A DNA stretch of 64,000 nucleotides from Candidatus Opimibacter skivensis (GCA_016722045.1 JADKGY010000001.1:372001-436000); one strand, 5' to 3'. Positions 37,208 to 46,247 are shown, counted from the first letter of the stretch. Notes: generated by a model not told the origin, from the letters alone. Translations and numbers: made by a program.

Positions 37208-38083
37208 TTAAGAACAAATTAAATTTCCAACAATACAATACGCTGATAGCGCCAGGATCATCGTCCCGTCTGTAAGCCCACTGAAAAAATAATCATCAGT
37301 GATATGCGGACTCTTATTTAGTATCCATATAGAGAGAATAGAAACCAAACTCATTGATATGCCATAGGCCGGGTCATGATAATGAAAAGAACTAACGGTA
37401 ACGAATCCAATGAGGAGAAAACATAAAATAATTCCGGCCCGGATTGTTTTTCCCATACCAAAATATACGGGCATCGTCGTCAGACCTACAGATCCATCTA
37501 TTGAAATATCCCTGATCTCAAAAGGGATAGCTATTGCTATGATAAATATCATTCTCCCTATACTCATAAACGTTGAAATGAATACAGGTTCTTTACTTAT
37601 ATATAATGCAGGCATCAATGCAGTGAGCCATGCCCAGGACCATCCGATCAGAATGATTTTAATCCATCCCATATCTCTCAGGCGGCGGCCTTTAGAGAAA
37701 AGAGGCAATACGTACAACATAGCTATCGATCCACCCGGCATCATCCACAATACAAATTCTATACTTGCAAATGGAAGAAAAAGCCACATACTCAGGAGTA
37801 TCCACAGCACACAATATACCCAGATATGCACCTTGTATTTTCGGATCACATTATAACGTTCGTTGGATGTCACATGCGATACTTTTTTAAGGCCTATTAC
37901 CCGGTGCCCGCTATAAAGTGCAGCTGTTGAAACACCGATTAATAGTACATAAGACAATTGCTGCTGTCCGACATCGCCTATCAATTCAAATGTCAGGGCG
38001 GTAATACAGGCAGCACAAATGCCAATAAAAGCGCCTCCGTAAAGTAGGAGATTGACAATGTCCCGAAGAATCCTATCGATCAA
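37208..38083 (-). CDS. Divergent UbiA prenyltransferase-like membrane protein
   Basis: 291 residues with about eight membrane helices. A loop motif 'FEIRDISIDG' resembles the second Asp-rich motif of UbiA enzymes, and 'TMPVYFGMGKT' follows as in that family. The first motif (NDxxDxxxD) is not evident: the equivalent loop reads 'SGHRVIGLKKV'. It may be an inactive or altered prenyltransferase; the function is uncertain. Its 5' end overlaps the M42 peptidase gene by 11 bp, indicating translational coupling. Confidence 0.62.
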   Translation of the reverse strand: MIDRILRDIVNLLLYGGAFIGICAACITALTFELIGDVGQQQLSYVLLIGVSTAALYSGHRVIGLKKVSHVTSNERYNVIRKYKVHIWVYCVLWILLSMWLFLPFASIEFVLWMMPGGSIAMLYVLPLFSKGRRLRDMGWIKIILIGWSWAWLTALMPALYISKEPVFISTFMSIGRMIFIIAIAIPFEIRDISIDGSVGLTTMPVYFGMGKTIRAGIILCFLLIGFVTVSSFHYHDPAYGISMSLVSILSIWILNKSPHITDDYFFSGLTDGTMILALSAYCIVGNLICS

Positions 38084-39179
38084 GGTATTTAAAATTGTGA
38101 CCCGATTTAATTTTCTTCAGACTTGCCACAACCAGTGAGATGAGGTGATCCACATCATCAAAATGCGCCATTTCAACTGTCGTATGCATATATCTCAACG
38201 GAATGGAAATCAAAGCAGAGGGTATACCGCCATTGGCATAAGCAAATGCATCAGTGTCCGTACCCGTGCTCCGCGAAGCAGCAACACGCTGATACGGAAT
38301 TTCATTTTCTTTTGCAGCATCCTCAATGAGCTGAAGCAATTTACGGTGTACAGAAGGTGCATATGTCACCGCCGGACCACTGCCCAGGCGTACATCACCC
38401 TCCTGTTTTGGATCAATCAATGGCGTATGTGTGTCATGCGTGACATCTGTTACTATAGCAACATTTGGTCTGATCGTCTCAGCAATCATCTGAGCACCAC
38501 GCAATCCAACTTCTTCCTGCACAGAGTTGACGATATAAAGTGAATAAGGTAGTTTTATTCCTTCTTCATACAGCTTACGTGTGATCTCCGCCATACAAAA
38601 ACCACCCAGACGATTGTCAAGCGCCCTTCCTATAAAATGTTTTTTTGTGATTTCTTCATATGGATCATCATATGTCACGATGCAGCCGATGTGAATGCCC
38701 ATGGCCTCCACTTCCTTCTTATCTTTTGCGCAGACATCGATAAATATATTTTCAAGAGTAGGGGAGAGGTTCAGATCTTTTCCTCTTCGCACATGTATCG
38801 CCGGCCATCCAAAAACACCTCTTACAATTCCGGTAGGTGTATGTATACTCACTCTGCGGCTGGCAGCTATTGTCTGATCTGATCCACCATTTCTTACGAC
38901 ATGGATAAATCCTTTTTCAGAGATATAATTGACATACCATGATATTTCATCGGCGTGACTTTCGATAGCCACACGATATTTTTTGCCGGGATTGATGATG
39001 CCATATGCAGTTCCATAGACATCCGTATGCCATTCATCCACATATGGGGTGATATAGTCAATCCATATTTCCTGTCCCTTGGTTTCATTACCTGTAGGGC
39101 TTGCATTGCTTAAATAATCCTTGAGAAATTTTCTGGCTTTTTTATCAATCACGATTGTTGGTGTATTAGTTGTTGACAA
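38073..39179 (-). CDS. M42-family metallopeptidase (cellulase M / glutamyl aminopeptidase type)
   Basis: 368 residues. The expected metal and catalytic positions are visible: His/Asp in 'AIESHADEISW', Asp in 'GRALDNRLGG', tandem Glu in 'NSVQEEVGLRGAQ', Asp in 'IVTDVTHDTHTP' and His in 'LRYMHTTVEM'. M42 enzymes are cytosolic tetrahedral aminopeptidases that use two metal ions to trim peptides. It overlaps pyrE by 14 bp upstream and the UbiA-like gene by 11 bp downstream. Confidence 0.92.
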   Translation of the reverse strand: MSTTNTPTIVIDKKARKFLKDYLSNASPTGNETKGQEIWIDYITPYVDEWHTDVYGTAYGIINPGKKYRVAIESHADEISWYVNYISEKGFIHVVRNGGSDQTIAASRRVSIHTPTGIVRGVFGWPAIHVRRGKDLNLSPTLENIFIDVCAKDKKEVEAMGIHIGCIVTYDDPYEEITKKHFIGRALDNRLGGFCMAEITRKLYEEGIKLPYSLYIVNSVQEEVGLRGAQMIAETIRPNVAIVTDVTHDTHTPLIDPKQEGDVRLGSGPAVTYAPSVHRKLLQLIEDAAKENEIPYQRVAASRSTGTDTDAFAYANGGIPSALISIPLRYMHTTVEMAHFDDVDHLISLVVASLKKIKSGHNFKYLDR

Positions 39180-39810
39180 GATAATGGGCTGACCATGCCT
39201 GGGGATTAGCTGACCATTGATTTAACAATTCAATGTGATGAGGCTCAATCATTTTTTGATCCGCTGCTACATGAATAATTGTTTGAAAATCAGTAAGTGT
39301 CTTAAAAGGACATTCGGCATTATCAAATGCATCTCTGGCTATCGGTAGTCCGTATTGAAATATAGCTATCACTCCTGTTACATTTGCTGGCACCTGGCGA
39401 ATAGCTTCGACCGCCTGAAGACTGCTCATTCCTGTTGAAATGAGATCCTCCACCACGAGTACTTTCGCATTTGATTTGATTTCTCCTTCTATCAGATTTT
39501 GACGTCCATGATCTTTTGGTTTTGATCTGACATAAGCAAATGGCATCTTCAACCGGTCTGCTAATAATGCACCATGAGCTATTCCGGCAGTAGCCACTCC
39601 GGCAACTGTATCAAAGAATTCAAAATCTTTTGCCACCTTCGTCATTAAATCGATAAGGCCTGTCCTGATTTCAGGATGGGAAAGCAAAATGCGGTTGTCA
39701 CAATAGATCGGAGACCTTAATCCTGAAGCCCAGGTAAACGGTTTGTCCGGCTGTATACGGACCGCACCAGTTTCGAGGAGTTTTGCTGCAAGTATTTGAT
39801 TGTTAAACAT
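39166..39810 (-). CDS. pyrE: Orotate phosphoribosyltransferase
   Basis: 214 residues. The PRPP-binding loop 'VLVVEDLISTGMSS' and the N-terminal 'LLETGAVRIQPDKPFTWAS' with 'SPIYCDNR' are diagnostic for PyrE, as are 'AGVATAGIAHG' and 'YVRSKPKDHGRQN'. It makes orotidine 5'-phosphate from orotate and PRPP in pyrimidine synthesis. It is the first gene of the minus-strand operon and starts 17 bp from the divergent NUDIX gene. Confidence 0.96.
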   Translation of the reverse strand: MFNNQILAAKLLETGAVRIQPDKPFTWASGLRSPIYCDNRILLSHPEIRTGLIDLMTKVAKDFEFFDTVAGVATAGIAHGALLADRLKMPFAYVRSKPKDHGRQNLIEGEIKSNAKVLVVEDLISTGMSSLQAVEAIRQVPANVTGVIAIFQYGLPIARDAFDNAECPFKTLTDFQTIIHVAADQKMIEPHHIELLNQWSANPQAWSAHYLVNN

Positions 39811-39827
39811 TTGTAATTCAGATAACA

Positions 39828-40490
39828 GTGACCCAAAGGTATAAAATATACATTAACGAGAGTCCTTTGATCCTTACTCAAACTTCGGATCTCGCTGATG
39901 AATCAGCATTTGAGCGTTCACTCATCCATGCGATCTATAGGGGTAAGCCCAAGATACTTCTCAATTATATTGAGCTGCTGGAGAAAAATAAACATCATGA
40001 AGGCATCATCATACAAGCTGACAATGCCGAACAATTGTGGAAGGATTTCAAATCTCTTTATTTCTATATCAAAGCCGGTGGCGGTCTTGTCATCAATCCC
40101 TTTGGAAAAGTATTGCTCATTTTCAGAAGAGGGGTATGGGATTTACCAAAAGGAAAACAAGACCCTGGTGAAACGCTGGCTCAAACTGCTCTGCGGGAAG
40201 TGCGTGAAGAAACCGGAGTGCCCGATCTTAAAATTGTAGAAAAATTAGATAATGGGTACCACTGCTATATGATGAGCAAACAAAGAACACTCAAACGCAC
40301 CCGATGGTATCTTATGCAGACAACATCTTCGGATCAACTCATCCTTCAGAAGGAAGAAGGTATACAGGATGCAGCATGGTTTGATCCAAAAGAACTTCCA
40401 AAACTTACAATGCCGATGTACAACAACATCCGCGATGTACTGCACAGGTACAGTGAAGAAAAACTAAAACCATCAGACCCTCCAAAATAA
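39828..40490 (+). CDS. NUDIX hydrolase
   Basis: 220 residues starting with GTG. The Nudix box is at about residues 105-127 ('GKQDPGETL...REVREETGV'), with 'WDLPKGKQDPGE' before it as in diadenosine/ADP-ribose type hydrolases. The first ~75 residues form a separate small alpha/beta extension. It cleaves a nucleoside diphosphate linked to another moiety; the substrate is undetermined. It is divergent from pyrE with only 17 bp between, so the promoters must overlap the coding regions. Confidence 0.88.
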   Translation: MTQRYKIYINESPLILTQTSDLADESAFERSLIHAIYRGKPKILLNYIELLEKNKHHEGIIIQADNAEQLWKDFKSLYFYIKAGGGLVINPFGKVLLIFRRGVWDLPKGKQDPGETLAQTALREVREETGVPDLKIVEKLDNGYHCYMMSKQRTLKRTRWYLMQTTSSDQLILQKEEGIQDAAWFDPKELPKLTMPMYNNIRDVLHRYSEEKLKPSDPPK

Positions 40491-40498
40491 AATCTTTG

Positions 40499-40544
40499 CC
40501 ATTGCAGGAGTTCTCCGCGCCATTGCAGGAGTTTTCTCCTGCAA
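40499..40544. repeat. Direct repeat and hairpin between convergent genes
   Basis: GCCATTGCAGGAGTT occurs at 40499-40513 and 40519-40533. The second copy continues into a perfect hairpin TTGCAGGAG-TTTT-CTCCTGCAA (40523-40544). It lies between the convergent NUDIX and yggS genes and could terminate both. Confidence 0.65.
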
Positions 40545-40552
40545 TTACTCCG

Positions 40553-41212
40553 CTACTCAAAAAGCATACTTCCAATACGTATCATAGTACTTCCTTCCTC
40601 CAGTGCGATTTGGTAATCTCCTGACATACCCATGCTGAGTACGTTGAAATGTTCAGTTTCTTTAAAATAAGTTTGTTTCAAAAAATCAAAATGATTCCTG
40701 AGTGTCTTCATTTCTTTTCTCACCTGTTCTCTATCAGATGTAAGACTTGCCATACCCATCACACCACATATCCTGATATTTGAAAAAGCCAGGTACAATC
40801 CTGAAGAAAGTACATGATCTAATTCATTTTTGTCCCATCCGTATTTAGTTTCTTCTACTGCAACTTTTATCTGGATCAAACAATCGATTTTCTTGCCTGC
40901 TTCTTTTGCTTCTTCGTTAAGTTTTTCCCATAGTTTCCAGCTATCCAGCGACTGAACACAGTGTACATAGGAAATAATGGATTTAACCTTATTTGTCTGA
41001 AGGTGACCGATCAGATGCCATTCAATATCACTTGGCAAAAGCTCAGCTTTAATGATCAATTCATGCGCCCTGTTTTCTGCAAATATTCGTTGACCCAAAT
41101 TGTAAATAGACATAACCTCACGTTCAGTCCTGGTTTTTGATACAGCCACCAGCGTGGCACCATAAGGGTGACAATTTTTTAAAAGGCTATTATAGGTTTC
41201 AGGATTTGGCAT
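40553..41212 (-). CDS. YggS-family pyridoxal-phosphate homeostasis protein
   Basis: 219 residues, one TIM barrel. The PLP-binding lysine lies in 'TLVAVSKTR'. 'FAENRAHELIIK', 'WHLIGHLQTNKVK' and 'LSMGMSGDYQIAL...STMIRIGSMLF' are classic YggS/PLPBP motifs. These proteins bind PLP and influence vitamin B6 and amino-acid balance without known catalysis. It is a single gene, convergent with the NUDIX gene. Confidence 0.93.
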   Translation of the reverse strand: MPNPETYNSLLKNCHPYGATLVAVSKTRTEREVMSIYNLGQRIFAENRAHELIIKAELLPSDIEWHLIGHLQTNKVKSIISYVHCVQSLDSWKLWEKLNEEAKEAGKKIDCLIQIKVAVEETKYGWDKNELDHVLSSGLYLAFSNIRICGVMGMASLTSDREQVRKEMKTLRNHFDFLKQTYFKETEHFNVLSMGMSGDYQIALEEGSTMIRIGSMLFE

Positions 41213-41391
41213 GATTTCTGGTATTATTTTATTCTATAATATGATTGTAGGGTCAACGTCGTATTGTAGCAACTTGTATTTGCGGTATTTTAACAATATC
41301 GTAAGTAACAGGTTCGTTCATTCCCCAGTCTTGTTTTAAATACAACCGGTGAATGATGACATTTTACTTTCATTTCCTAAACTAATCTGAT

Positions 41392-41583
41392 ATGAATACG
41401 AATCGTGAAAAAACAAGCAGCGTCATGGGTGTGACTATTTCTTTACTACTGCATGGTATCTTCTTTGCAGGATGTATAGCTTTTAGCTTTAACATTCATA
41501 ATGAAGGAACCGCCTCCAAAACGGATAAATCAGAAATCGCCAAAGTCGCCAGCCATACAGATGTGGTGAAAATGAAGAGTTAA
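41392..41583 (+). CDS. Small single-helix membrane protein, TonB-N-terminus-like
   Basis: 63 residues: a charged N-terminus (about 1-9), one hydrophobic helix (about 12-34, 'GVTISLLLHGIFFAGCIAF') and a short polar, Lys-rich tail. The 'SLLLHG' pattern resembles the membrane anchor of TonB-like proteins, but no proline-rich linker or TonB C-terminal domain follows. It may be a real micro-protein or the remnant of a tonB gene. Its stop overlaps the convergent kinase gene by 4 bp. Confidence 0.45.
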   Translation: MNTNREKTSSVMGVTISLLLHGIFFAGCIAFSFNIHNEGTASKTDKSEIAKVASHTDVVKMKS

Positions 41584-42218
41584 AACAAACCATGTATCTG
41601 GCTACTGACAAGTGAAATCACTTTGCCCAGATCTTCAGCGTTTTTTTCAAAATCCATTTCATCCGCATTGATGATCAGTAAAGGTCCTTCACGGTAACCT
41701 TCAATCCATTCATCATACTTCTGATTGAGCCGCTTTAAATAGTCCAGACTCATGCTGCCTTCATACGACCTTCCCCGATTGTGGATGTGTTTTACAAGGG
41801 TGGGAATACCTGCCTGCAGATAAATCAGCAGATCAGGTGGCGATACCTGGGTACTCATATTTTTGAAAAGTGTAAAATAATTTTCAAAATCACGCCTGGA
41901 CATGAGCCCCATTTCATGCAGATTCGGTGCAAAAATATAGGCATCTTCAAAAATGGTTCTGTCCTGAATCACAGTTTTATCTCCCCCGCGTATCTGAAGG
42001 ATTTGCTGATATCTGCTATTCAGAAAATAGATTTGAAGATTAAAAGACCAACGGTGCATATCATCATAGAAATCACTCAGATAAGGATTGTTAGTTGTAT
42101 CCTCATAATTTACTTCCCATCCAAAATGCCGGGCAAGCTTAGTGGTAAGCGTTGTCTTTCCTGCACCAATATTACCGGCAATGGCCACATGTTTGATCAC
42201 AGTTTTGGTTGGTTGCAT
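41580..42218 (-). CDS. Deoxynucleoside kinase
   Basis: 212 residues from the ATG at 42218. The frame stays open to 42371, but the P-loop lies at the usual distance from 42218 ('AIAGNIGAGKTT' at about 13-24), and the extension would overlap the divergent ATPase gene. Family motifs are 'QDRTIFEDAYIFAPNL' (ERS/DRS-like) and the LID-type 'RGRSYEGSM'. It phosphorylates deoxynucleosides (dA/dG/dC type) for dNTP salvage; the preferred nucleoside is unknown. About 120 bp separate it from the divergent ABC ATPase gene. Confidence 0.9.
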   Translation of the reverse strand: MQPTKTVIKHVAIAGNIGAGKTTLTTKLARHFGWEVNYEDTTNNPYLSDFYDDMHRWSFNLQIYFLNSRYQQILQIRGGDKTVIQDRTIFEDAYIFAPNLHEMGLMSRRDFENYFTLFKNMSTQVSPPDLLIYLQAGIPTLVKHIHNRGRSYEGSMSLDYLKRLNQKYDEWIEGYREGPLLIINADEMDFEKNAEDLGKVISLVSSQIHGLF

Positions 42219-42306
42219 AGGAGGAATCTTCAAATTGTTGGTCTTAAAGGCTGGTAAAATAAAAACCTTCGGCGATTGAATATGCTCTGTGATCCAAATA
42301 ATTGCA

Positions 42307-42334
42307 TTGTCAAGATCTAAAAACAATACTTTTG
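42307..42334 (+). promoter_or_regulatory. Possible Bacteroidota promoter (TTG - 17 bp - TAnnTTTG)
   Basis: TTG at 42307-42309 and TACTTTTG at 42327-42334. The -7 box matches consensus, with spacing two bases short of the usual ~19. The start site would fall at or beside the chosen ATG (42340), implying a very short leader, so this is tentative. Confidence 0.3.
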
Positions 42335-42339
42335 ACCTT

Positions 42340-43074
42340 ATGGACCAGATTTCACCCATTATTTCTGTCACTGAATTGTCCCGGACCTACGTCATGGGCA
42401 CCGAGAAAGTTCATGCCTTGAGGTCAGTTTCTCTCCGGATTCAGAAAAATGAATATGTAGCCCTGATGGGCCCTTCCGGCTCCGGCAAAAGCACGCTGAT
42501 GAATATTCTTGGCTGTCTCGATACACCTACTTCCGGTACGTACTATCTGAACAATCAGCTTGTCAGTGAAATGTCCGATGGCGAACTGGCGGCCGTTAGA
42601 AATAAAGAGATTGGTTTTGTTTTTCAAACCTTCAATCTCCTACCCAGGTTGTCTGCTCTTGAAAATGTAGCCTTGCCGCTGGTTTATGCCGGCCTCAGAC
42701 GATCAAAAAGAATTGAAATAGCGCAAAACGTCCTCGAACAAGTTGGCCTTGCTGACAGAATGACTCATCAGCCTAATGAACTGTCCGGAGGACAGCGTCA
42801 GCGCGTAGCTATCGCGAGGGCATTGGTTAATAACCCGTCAATCATTCTGGCAGACGAGCCTACAGGTAATCTGGATACAAAAACCTCGATGGAGATCCTC
42901 GAAATATTCGGCAAAATCCAGGCTGCAGGCAATACTATTATTCTTGTCACGCACGAACCAGACATAGCTGCCTTCGCACACCGGATCGTTAAGCTCCGTG
43001 ATGGAAACATTGAATCGGATGCATTGAATAATAACTATCTGACCGCAGCCCTGAGCAGTTCTGCTCAGCAATAA
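42340..43074 (+). CDS. ABC transporter ATP-binding protein, LolD/MacB type
   Basis: About 244 residues from the ATG at 42340; the frame opens at 42289. Walker A 'GPSGSGKST', signature 'LSGGQRQRVAIARAL', Walker B 'IILADEPTGNLDTKTS' and the H-loop 'VTHEP' are all intact. 'IGFVFQTFNLLPRLSALENV' places it in the LolD/MacB/FtsE group, which powers FtsX-type permeases in lipoprotein release or efflux. No permease gene is next to it: the following gene is a cobalamin adenosyltransferase. Its partner must lie elsewhere. Confidence 0.9.
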   Translation: MDQISPIISVTELSRTYVMGTEKVHALRSVSLRIQKNEYVALMGPSGSGKSTLMNILGCLDTPTSGTYYLNNQLVSEMSDGELAAVRNKEIGFVFQTFNLLPRLSALENVALPLVYAGLRRSKRIEIAQNVLEQVGLADRMTHQPNELSGGQRQRVAIARALVNNPSIILADEPTGNLDTKTSMEILEIFGKIQAAGNTIILVTHEPDIAAFAHRIVKLRDGNIESDALNNNYLTAALSSSAQQ

Positions 43075-43087
43075 TTATTTTTTACTA

Positions 43088-43639
43088 ATGGCCACTAAAA
43101 TCTATACCAGGACAGGAGATGACGGATCCACCGGACTGTTTGGTGGTACACGTCTGCCAAAACATCATATCCGGATTGAAGCCTATGGTACAGTCGATGA
43201 GTTAAATTCTGTCATCGGTTGGCTGATGTCATTTGTTGCTGATGCGTTTACCTCAGAGTTTCTACAGATGATTCAGTCCCGATTATTTACGATTGGATCC
43301 AATCTGGCCAGTGATCCTGAAAAAGAAATGATTACACCTGACCTTGTGGATGAGGATATCAAATCGCTTGAAGAATCAATTGATACGATGCAGGGGGTAT
43401 TACCTGTCCTGAAGCACTTTATTTTACCAGGAGGAAGTTCTTCAGTCAGTGCAGCTCATCTTGCACGCACTATATGTCGCAGGGCTGAGAGGCGTTGTGT
43501 TGCCCTCGCTTTCGAGTCAGAAGTTGATCCCAAAATCATCCTCTATCTAAACCGATTGTCAGATTACTTTTTTGTCCTTGCCAGATGGTTGGGCCATGCT
43601 GAAGGTGTGGAGGAAATCAAATGGATCCCGCGGAAGTAA
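43088..43639 (+). CDS. Cob(I)yrinic acid a,c-diamide adenosyltransferase, PduO type
   Basis: 183 residues. Diagnostic N-terminus 'IYTRTGDDGSTGLFGG' (ATP site), then 'AYGTVDELNSVIGW', 'CRRAERRCVAL' and 'YLNRLSDYFFVLARW'. It transfers the adenosyl group from ATP to cob(I)alamin, making adenosylcobalamin. It lies 13 bp after the ABC ATPase gene (probable co-transcription) and 10 bp from the convergent DUF6580 membrane protein gene. Confidence 0.94.
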   Translation: MATKIYTRTGDDGSTGLFGGTRLPKHHIRIEAYGTVDELNSVIGWLMSFVADAFTSEFLQMIQSRLFTIGSNLASDPEKEMITPDLVDEDIKSLEESIDTMQGVLPVLKHFILPGGSSSVSAAHLARTICRRAERRCVALAFESEVDPKIILYLNRLSDYFFVLARWLGHAEGVEEIKWIPRK

Positions 43640-43649
43640 AAGAGAAATC

Positions 43650-44213
43650 TTAAGCAATATGCCGCTTTGGCTTAAGCTGGAATACATACAAGGCAACTCC
43701 AAAAAGAACAAGGCTATAAAATAAGTCTCCTAAGATCTGGTTGAGCAGGAATGGTAATCCTGCAACATAACAAGTCATAAGCCCTGCGAAATTAACCGGA
43801 TAGGCGCCTGTAGAAGACCAGACTCCAAAATTGGATAAAAGGAAAAATATAACAGATGCACCAAGAGCTCCGAAAAATACCTTCGGAAGTCCAACACCAT
43901 TTCTGAACACAGTACTACCATAAATAACCACTAGTCCAAAAGCTGCATAACTCCAAAGAGCCCCCCGGTACAGAAAAACGAAATTTTTATAGTCATCCGG
44001 ATATAAACGGGCAAAAATCAGGTTATTAAGGATCATGTCACTAAACACCATCACAAGGAATGGGATAATGATAGCAATTGACCTTCTGCCTGCAAATGCT
44101 GAAGCAAACAAGGATATGGCTCCTACCGCAGTAAAATTAGGATAGTGAGGTATCAACCTACTACCAATACCAATAACCAATAATGAAAATATGATTGCCT
44201 TGGTTTGCTTCAT
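43650..44213 (-). CDS. DUF6580-type small membrane protein, ECF S-component-like
   Basis: 187 residues with about six membrane helices. The N-terminal pattern 'SRLIPHYPNFTAVGAISLF' followed by 'FLVMVFSDMILNN' is typical of the DUF6580 group, whose fold resembles substrate-binding S components of ECF transporters (from memory). It sits tail-to-tail with the cobalamin adenosyltransferase gene, so a corrinoid link, as in solitary BtuM-type proteins, is possible but unproven. No ECF ATPase or T component is next to it. Confidence 0.7.
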   Translation of the reverse strand: MKQTKAIIFSLLVIGIGSRLIPHYPNFTAVGAISLFASAFAGRRSIAIIIPFLVMVFSDMILNNLIFARLYPDDYKNFVFLYRGALWSYAAFGLVVIYGSTVFRNGVGLPKVFFGALGASVIFFLLSNFGVWSSTGAYPVNFAGLMTCYVAGLPFLLNQILGDLFYSLVLFGVALYVFQLKPKRHIA

Positions 44214-44375
44214 ATGGTTTCAAATGTAAAAAGATTATGACAAACTTTCAGTCAATTGTGTTCACTGGAATAATCGGATTTCTGCCTGCCTTCGTATAAA
44301 TACGATAAACATTGGAATACCGGATCTTCAAAGAGCATAAATCTTTATTACTTTTCCGAATATAACCCTTTCAAT

Positions 44376-46247
44376 ATGAACCCTGGGAGATTTCCTGCCT
44401 TTTGTCTGTTTTGCGGCTTATTATTCGCCTATATACCAGGTTTGAAGGGTAAATCCAATATCTGCTACTGGCAGCAAGCGATACAATACAAAATGGAGGT
44501 GACGCTGGATGTGAACACAAACAAGTATTCCGGAAAGCAATCCATTAAATACAAGAACAATTCTCCTGATGTCCTGGATAAAGTCTATTTCCACTTATAC
44601 ATGAATACATTTCAGCCTGGCAGTGTCATGGATATAAAATCAAGGACAGTTCCTGATCCGGATCCACGCATAGGTGAACGTATCAATCATCTTTCACCTG
44701 ATGAAATTGGATATGAACAAATCAGAAAGCTTACCCAGGATGGTGTAAATCTTTCTTATGAAGTTGCCGGAACTATCCTTGAAGTCACTTTGGCAAAGCC
44801 AATCAAGCCTGGCCACTCGGCTAGATTTGAAATGGAATACAATGGACAGGTTCCGCTTCAGATCAGAAGAAATGGAAGAGATAATAAAGAAGGCATCAGG
44901 TACTCAATGGCCCAATGGTATCCTAAAATGTGTGAGTACGATCGCAATGGATGGAATGCTAATCCATACATAGCCCGTGAGTTTTACGGTGTCTGGGGAG
45001 ACTTTGATGTAAAGATTACACTAGATAGCCGTTATGTTGTCGCAGCTTCAGGAATTTTGCAGAATGCCAAAGACATAGGTTATAATTATGCACCCGAGCC
45101 AAAAAGTAAAAGCAATCAACTCACATGGCATTTCAAAGCTGACAATGTCCATGACTTTGTCTGGGCAGCTGATCCTGGATATACACACGATGTCCATACT
45201 TGCAAAGATGGTCTGGTGCTCAACACATTTTATAAGCCACTACCTGATTATGTTGATAGCTGGAAGGCTCTTCCGGGCATAATGGAAGAAGCTCTCAAAT
45301 ATATGAATGCCAATTTCGGTCAATATCCTTATCCAACCTATTCATATATTCAGGGAGGAGATGGCGGCATGGAATATCCGATGGCTACCTTGATCACAGG
45401 TCATCGTTCTTTAAACAGCCTCGTAGGTGTATCTGTACACGAGATGATGCACAGCTGGTACCAAATGGTATTAGGCTTTAATGAAAGTTTATACTACTGG
45501 ATGGATGAAGGGTTTACGTCATATGCTACCACTCGTGTCATGGAATACCTGAAGACCAAAGGCCTGGTTCCGGGTGAGCTGGAAGAGTTTCCTTTTGATG
45601 AATCAAATGATGGATATAAAAATCTTGTTCTCCAGCATATCGAAGAACCACTTTCTACACATGCCGATCACTTCGAATATAATTCAGCTTATAATGTAGG
45701 AGCCTATACAAAAGGACAGGTTTTTCTTAATCAGTTGGAATATGTTATTGGGAAACCTTCTTTCGACAAAGGTCTTTTGGATTTTTTTAATACATGGAAG
45801 TTTAAACATCCCGATGTTCATGATTTTATCAGCGTCATGGAAAAAGCATCAGGCCTTGAATTAGATTGGTACAAAGAATATATGGTCTATAGTATAAAGA
45901 CGATTGACTATGCTATCGACACGGTATATTCAGATAATGATCAGACGTCGATACTCCTTGGTCGCATCGGCATGATGCCCATGCCGGTAGATCTGACAGT
46001 TGATTTAAAAGATGGTTCATCTGTCACGTATACCATTCCTCTTGATATCATGCGTGGTGCAAAAAAAGAAAATACAAATGGCAAGGCACAAGTCGAGGTG
46101 TTATCTGATTGGGATTGGGTGAATCCTTATCATATTATTGAAGTCCCTTTTCCGATAGAGAATATAGAATCATTGACCATAGACAAGAGCATGAGGATGG
46201 CAGATATGAACAGAGAAAATAATGAATGGCCTGTTCATAAAGAATGA
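44376..46247 (+). CDS. M1-family metallopeptidase (aminopeptidase)
   Basis: 623 residues. The N-terminal hydrophobic segment ('FCLFCGLLFAYIPGLKG') is a probable signal peptide. A beta-saddle domain is followed by the catalytic domain, with a GAMEN-like 'GGMEYP' (330-335), zinc site H355-E-M-M-H359 and the third ligand E378 ('WMDEGFTSYA'). It probably removes N-terminal residues from peptides in the periplasm. It is shorter than many M1 enzymes and lacks the long C-terminal helical domain. About 210 bp separate it from the next gene. Confidence 0.92.
   Translation: MNPGRFPAFCLFCGLLFAYIPGLKGKSNICYWQQAIQYKMEVTLDVNTNKYSGKQSIKYKNNSPDVLDKVYFHLYMNTFQPGSVMDIKSRTVPDPDPRIGERINHLSPDEIGYEQIRKLTQDGVNLSYEVAGTILEVTLAKPIKPGHSARFEMEYNGQVPLQIRRNGRDNKEGIRYSMAQWYPKMCEYDRNGWNANPYIAREFYGVWGDFDVKITLDSRYVVAASGILQNAKDIGYNYAPEPKSKSNQLTWHFKADNVHDFVWAADPGYTHDVHTCKDGLVLNTFYKPLPDYVDSWKALPGIMEEALKYMNANFGQYPYPTYSYIQGGDGGMEYPMATLITGHRSLNSLVGVSVHEMMHSWYQMVLGFNESLYYWMDEGFTSYATTRVMEYLKTKGLVPGELEEFPFDESNDGYKNLVLQHIEEPLSTHADHFEYNSAYNVGAYTKGQVFLNQLEYVIGKPSFDKGLLDFFNTWKFKHPDVHDFISVMEKASGLELDWYKEYMVYSIKTIDYAIDTVYSDNDQTSILLGRIGMMPMPVDLTVDLKDGSSVTYTIPLDIMRGAKKENTNGKAQVEVLSDWDWVNPYHIIEVPFPIENIESLTIDKSMRMADMNRENNEWPVHKE

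Noticed and set aside
41580..42371. Longer deoxynucleoside kinase starting at 42371
   Set aside because: The extra 51 residues precede the normal start of the family and overlap the divergent ABC ATPase gene; the start at 42218 places the P-loop normally.
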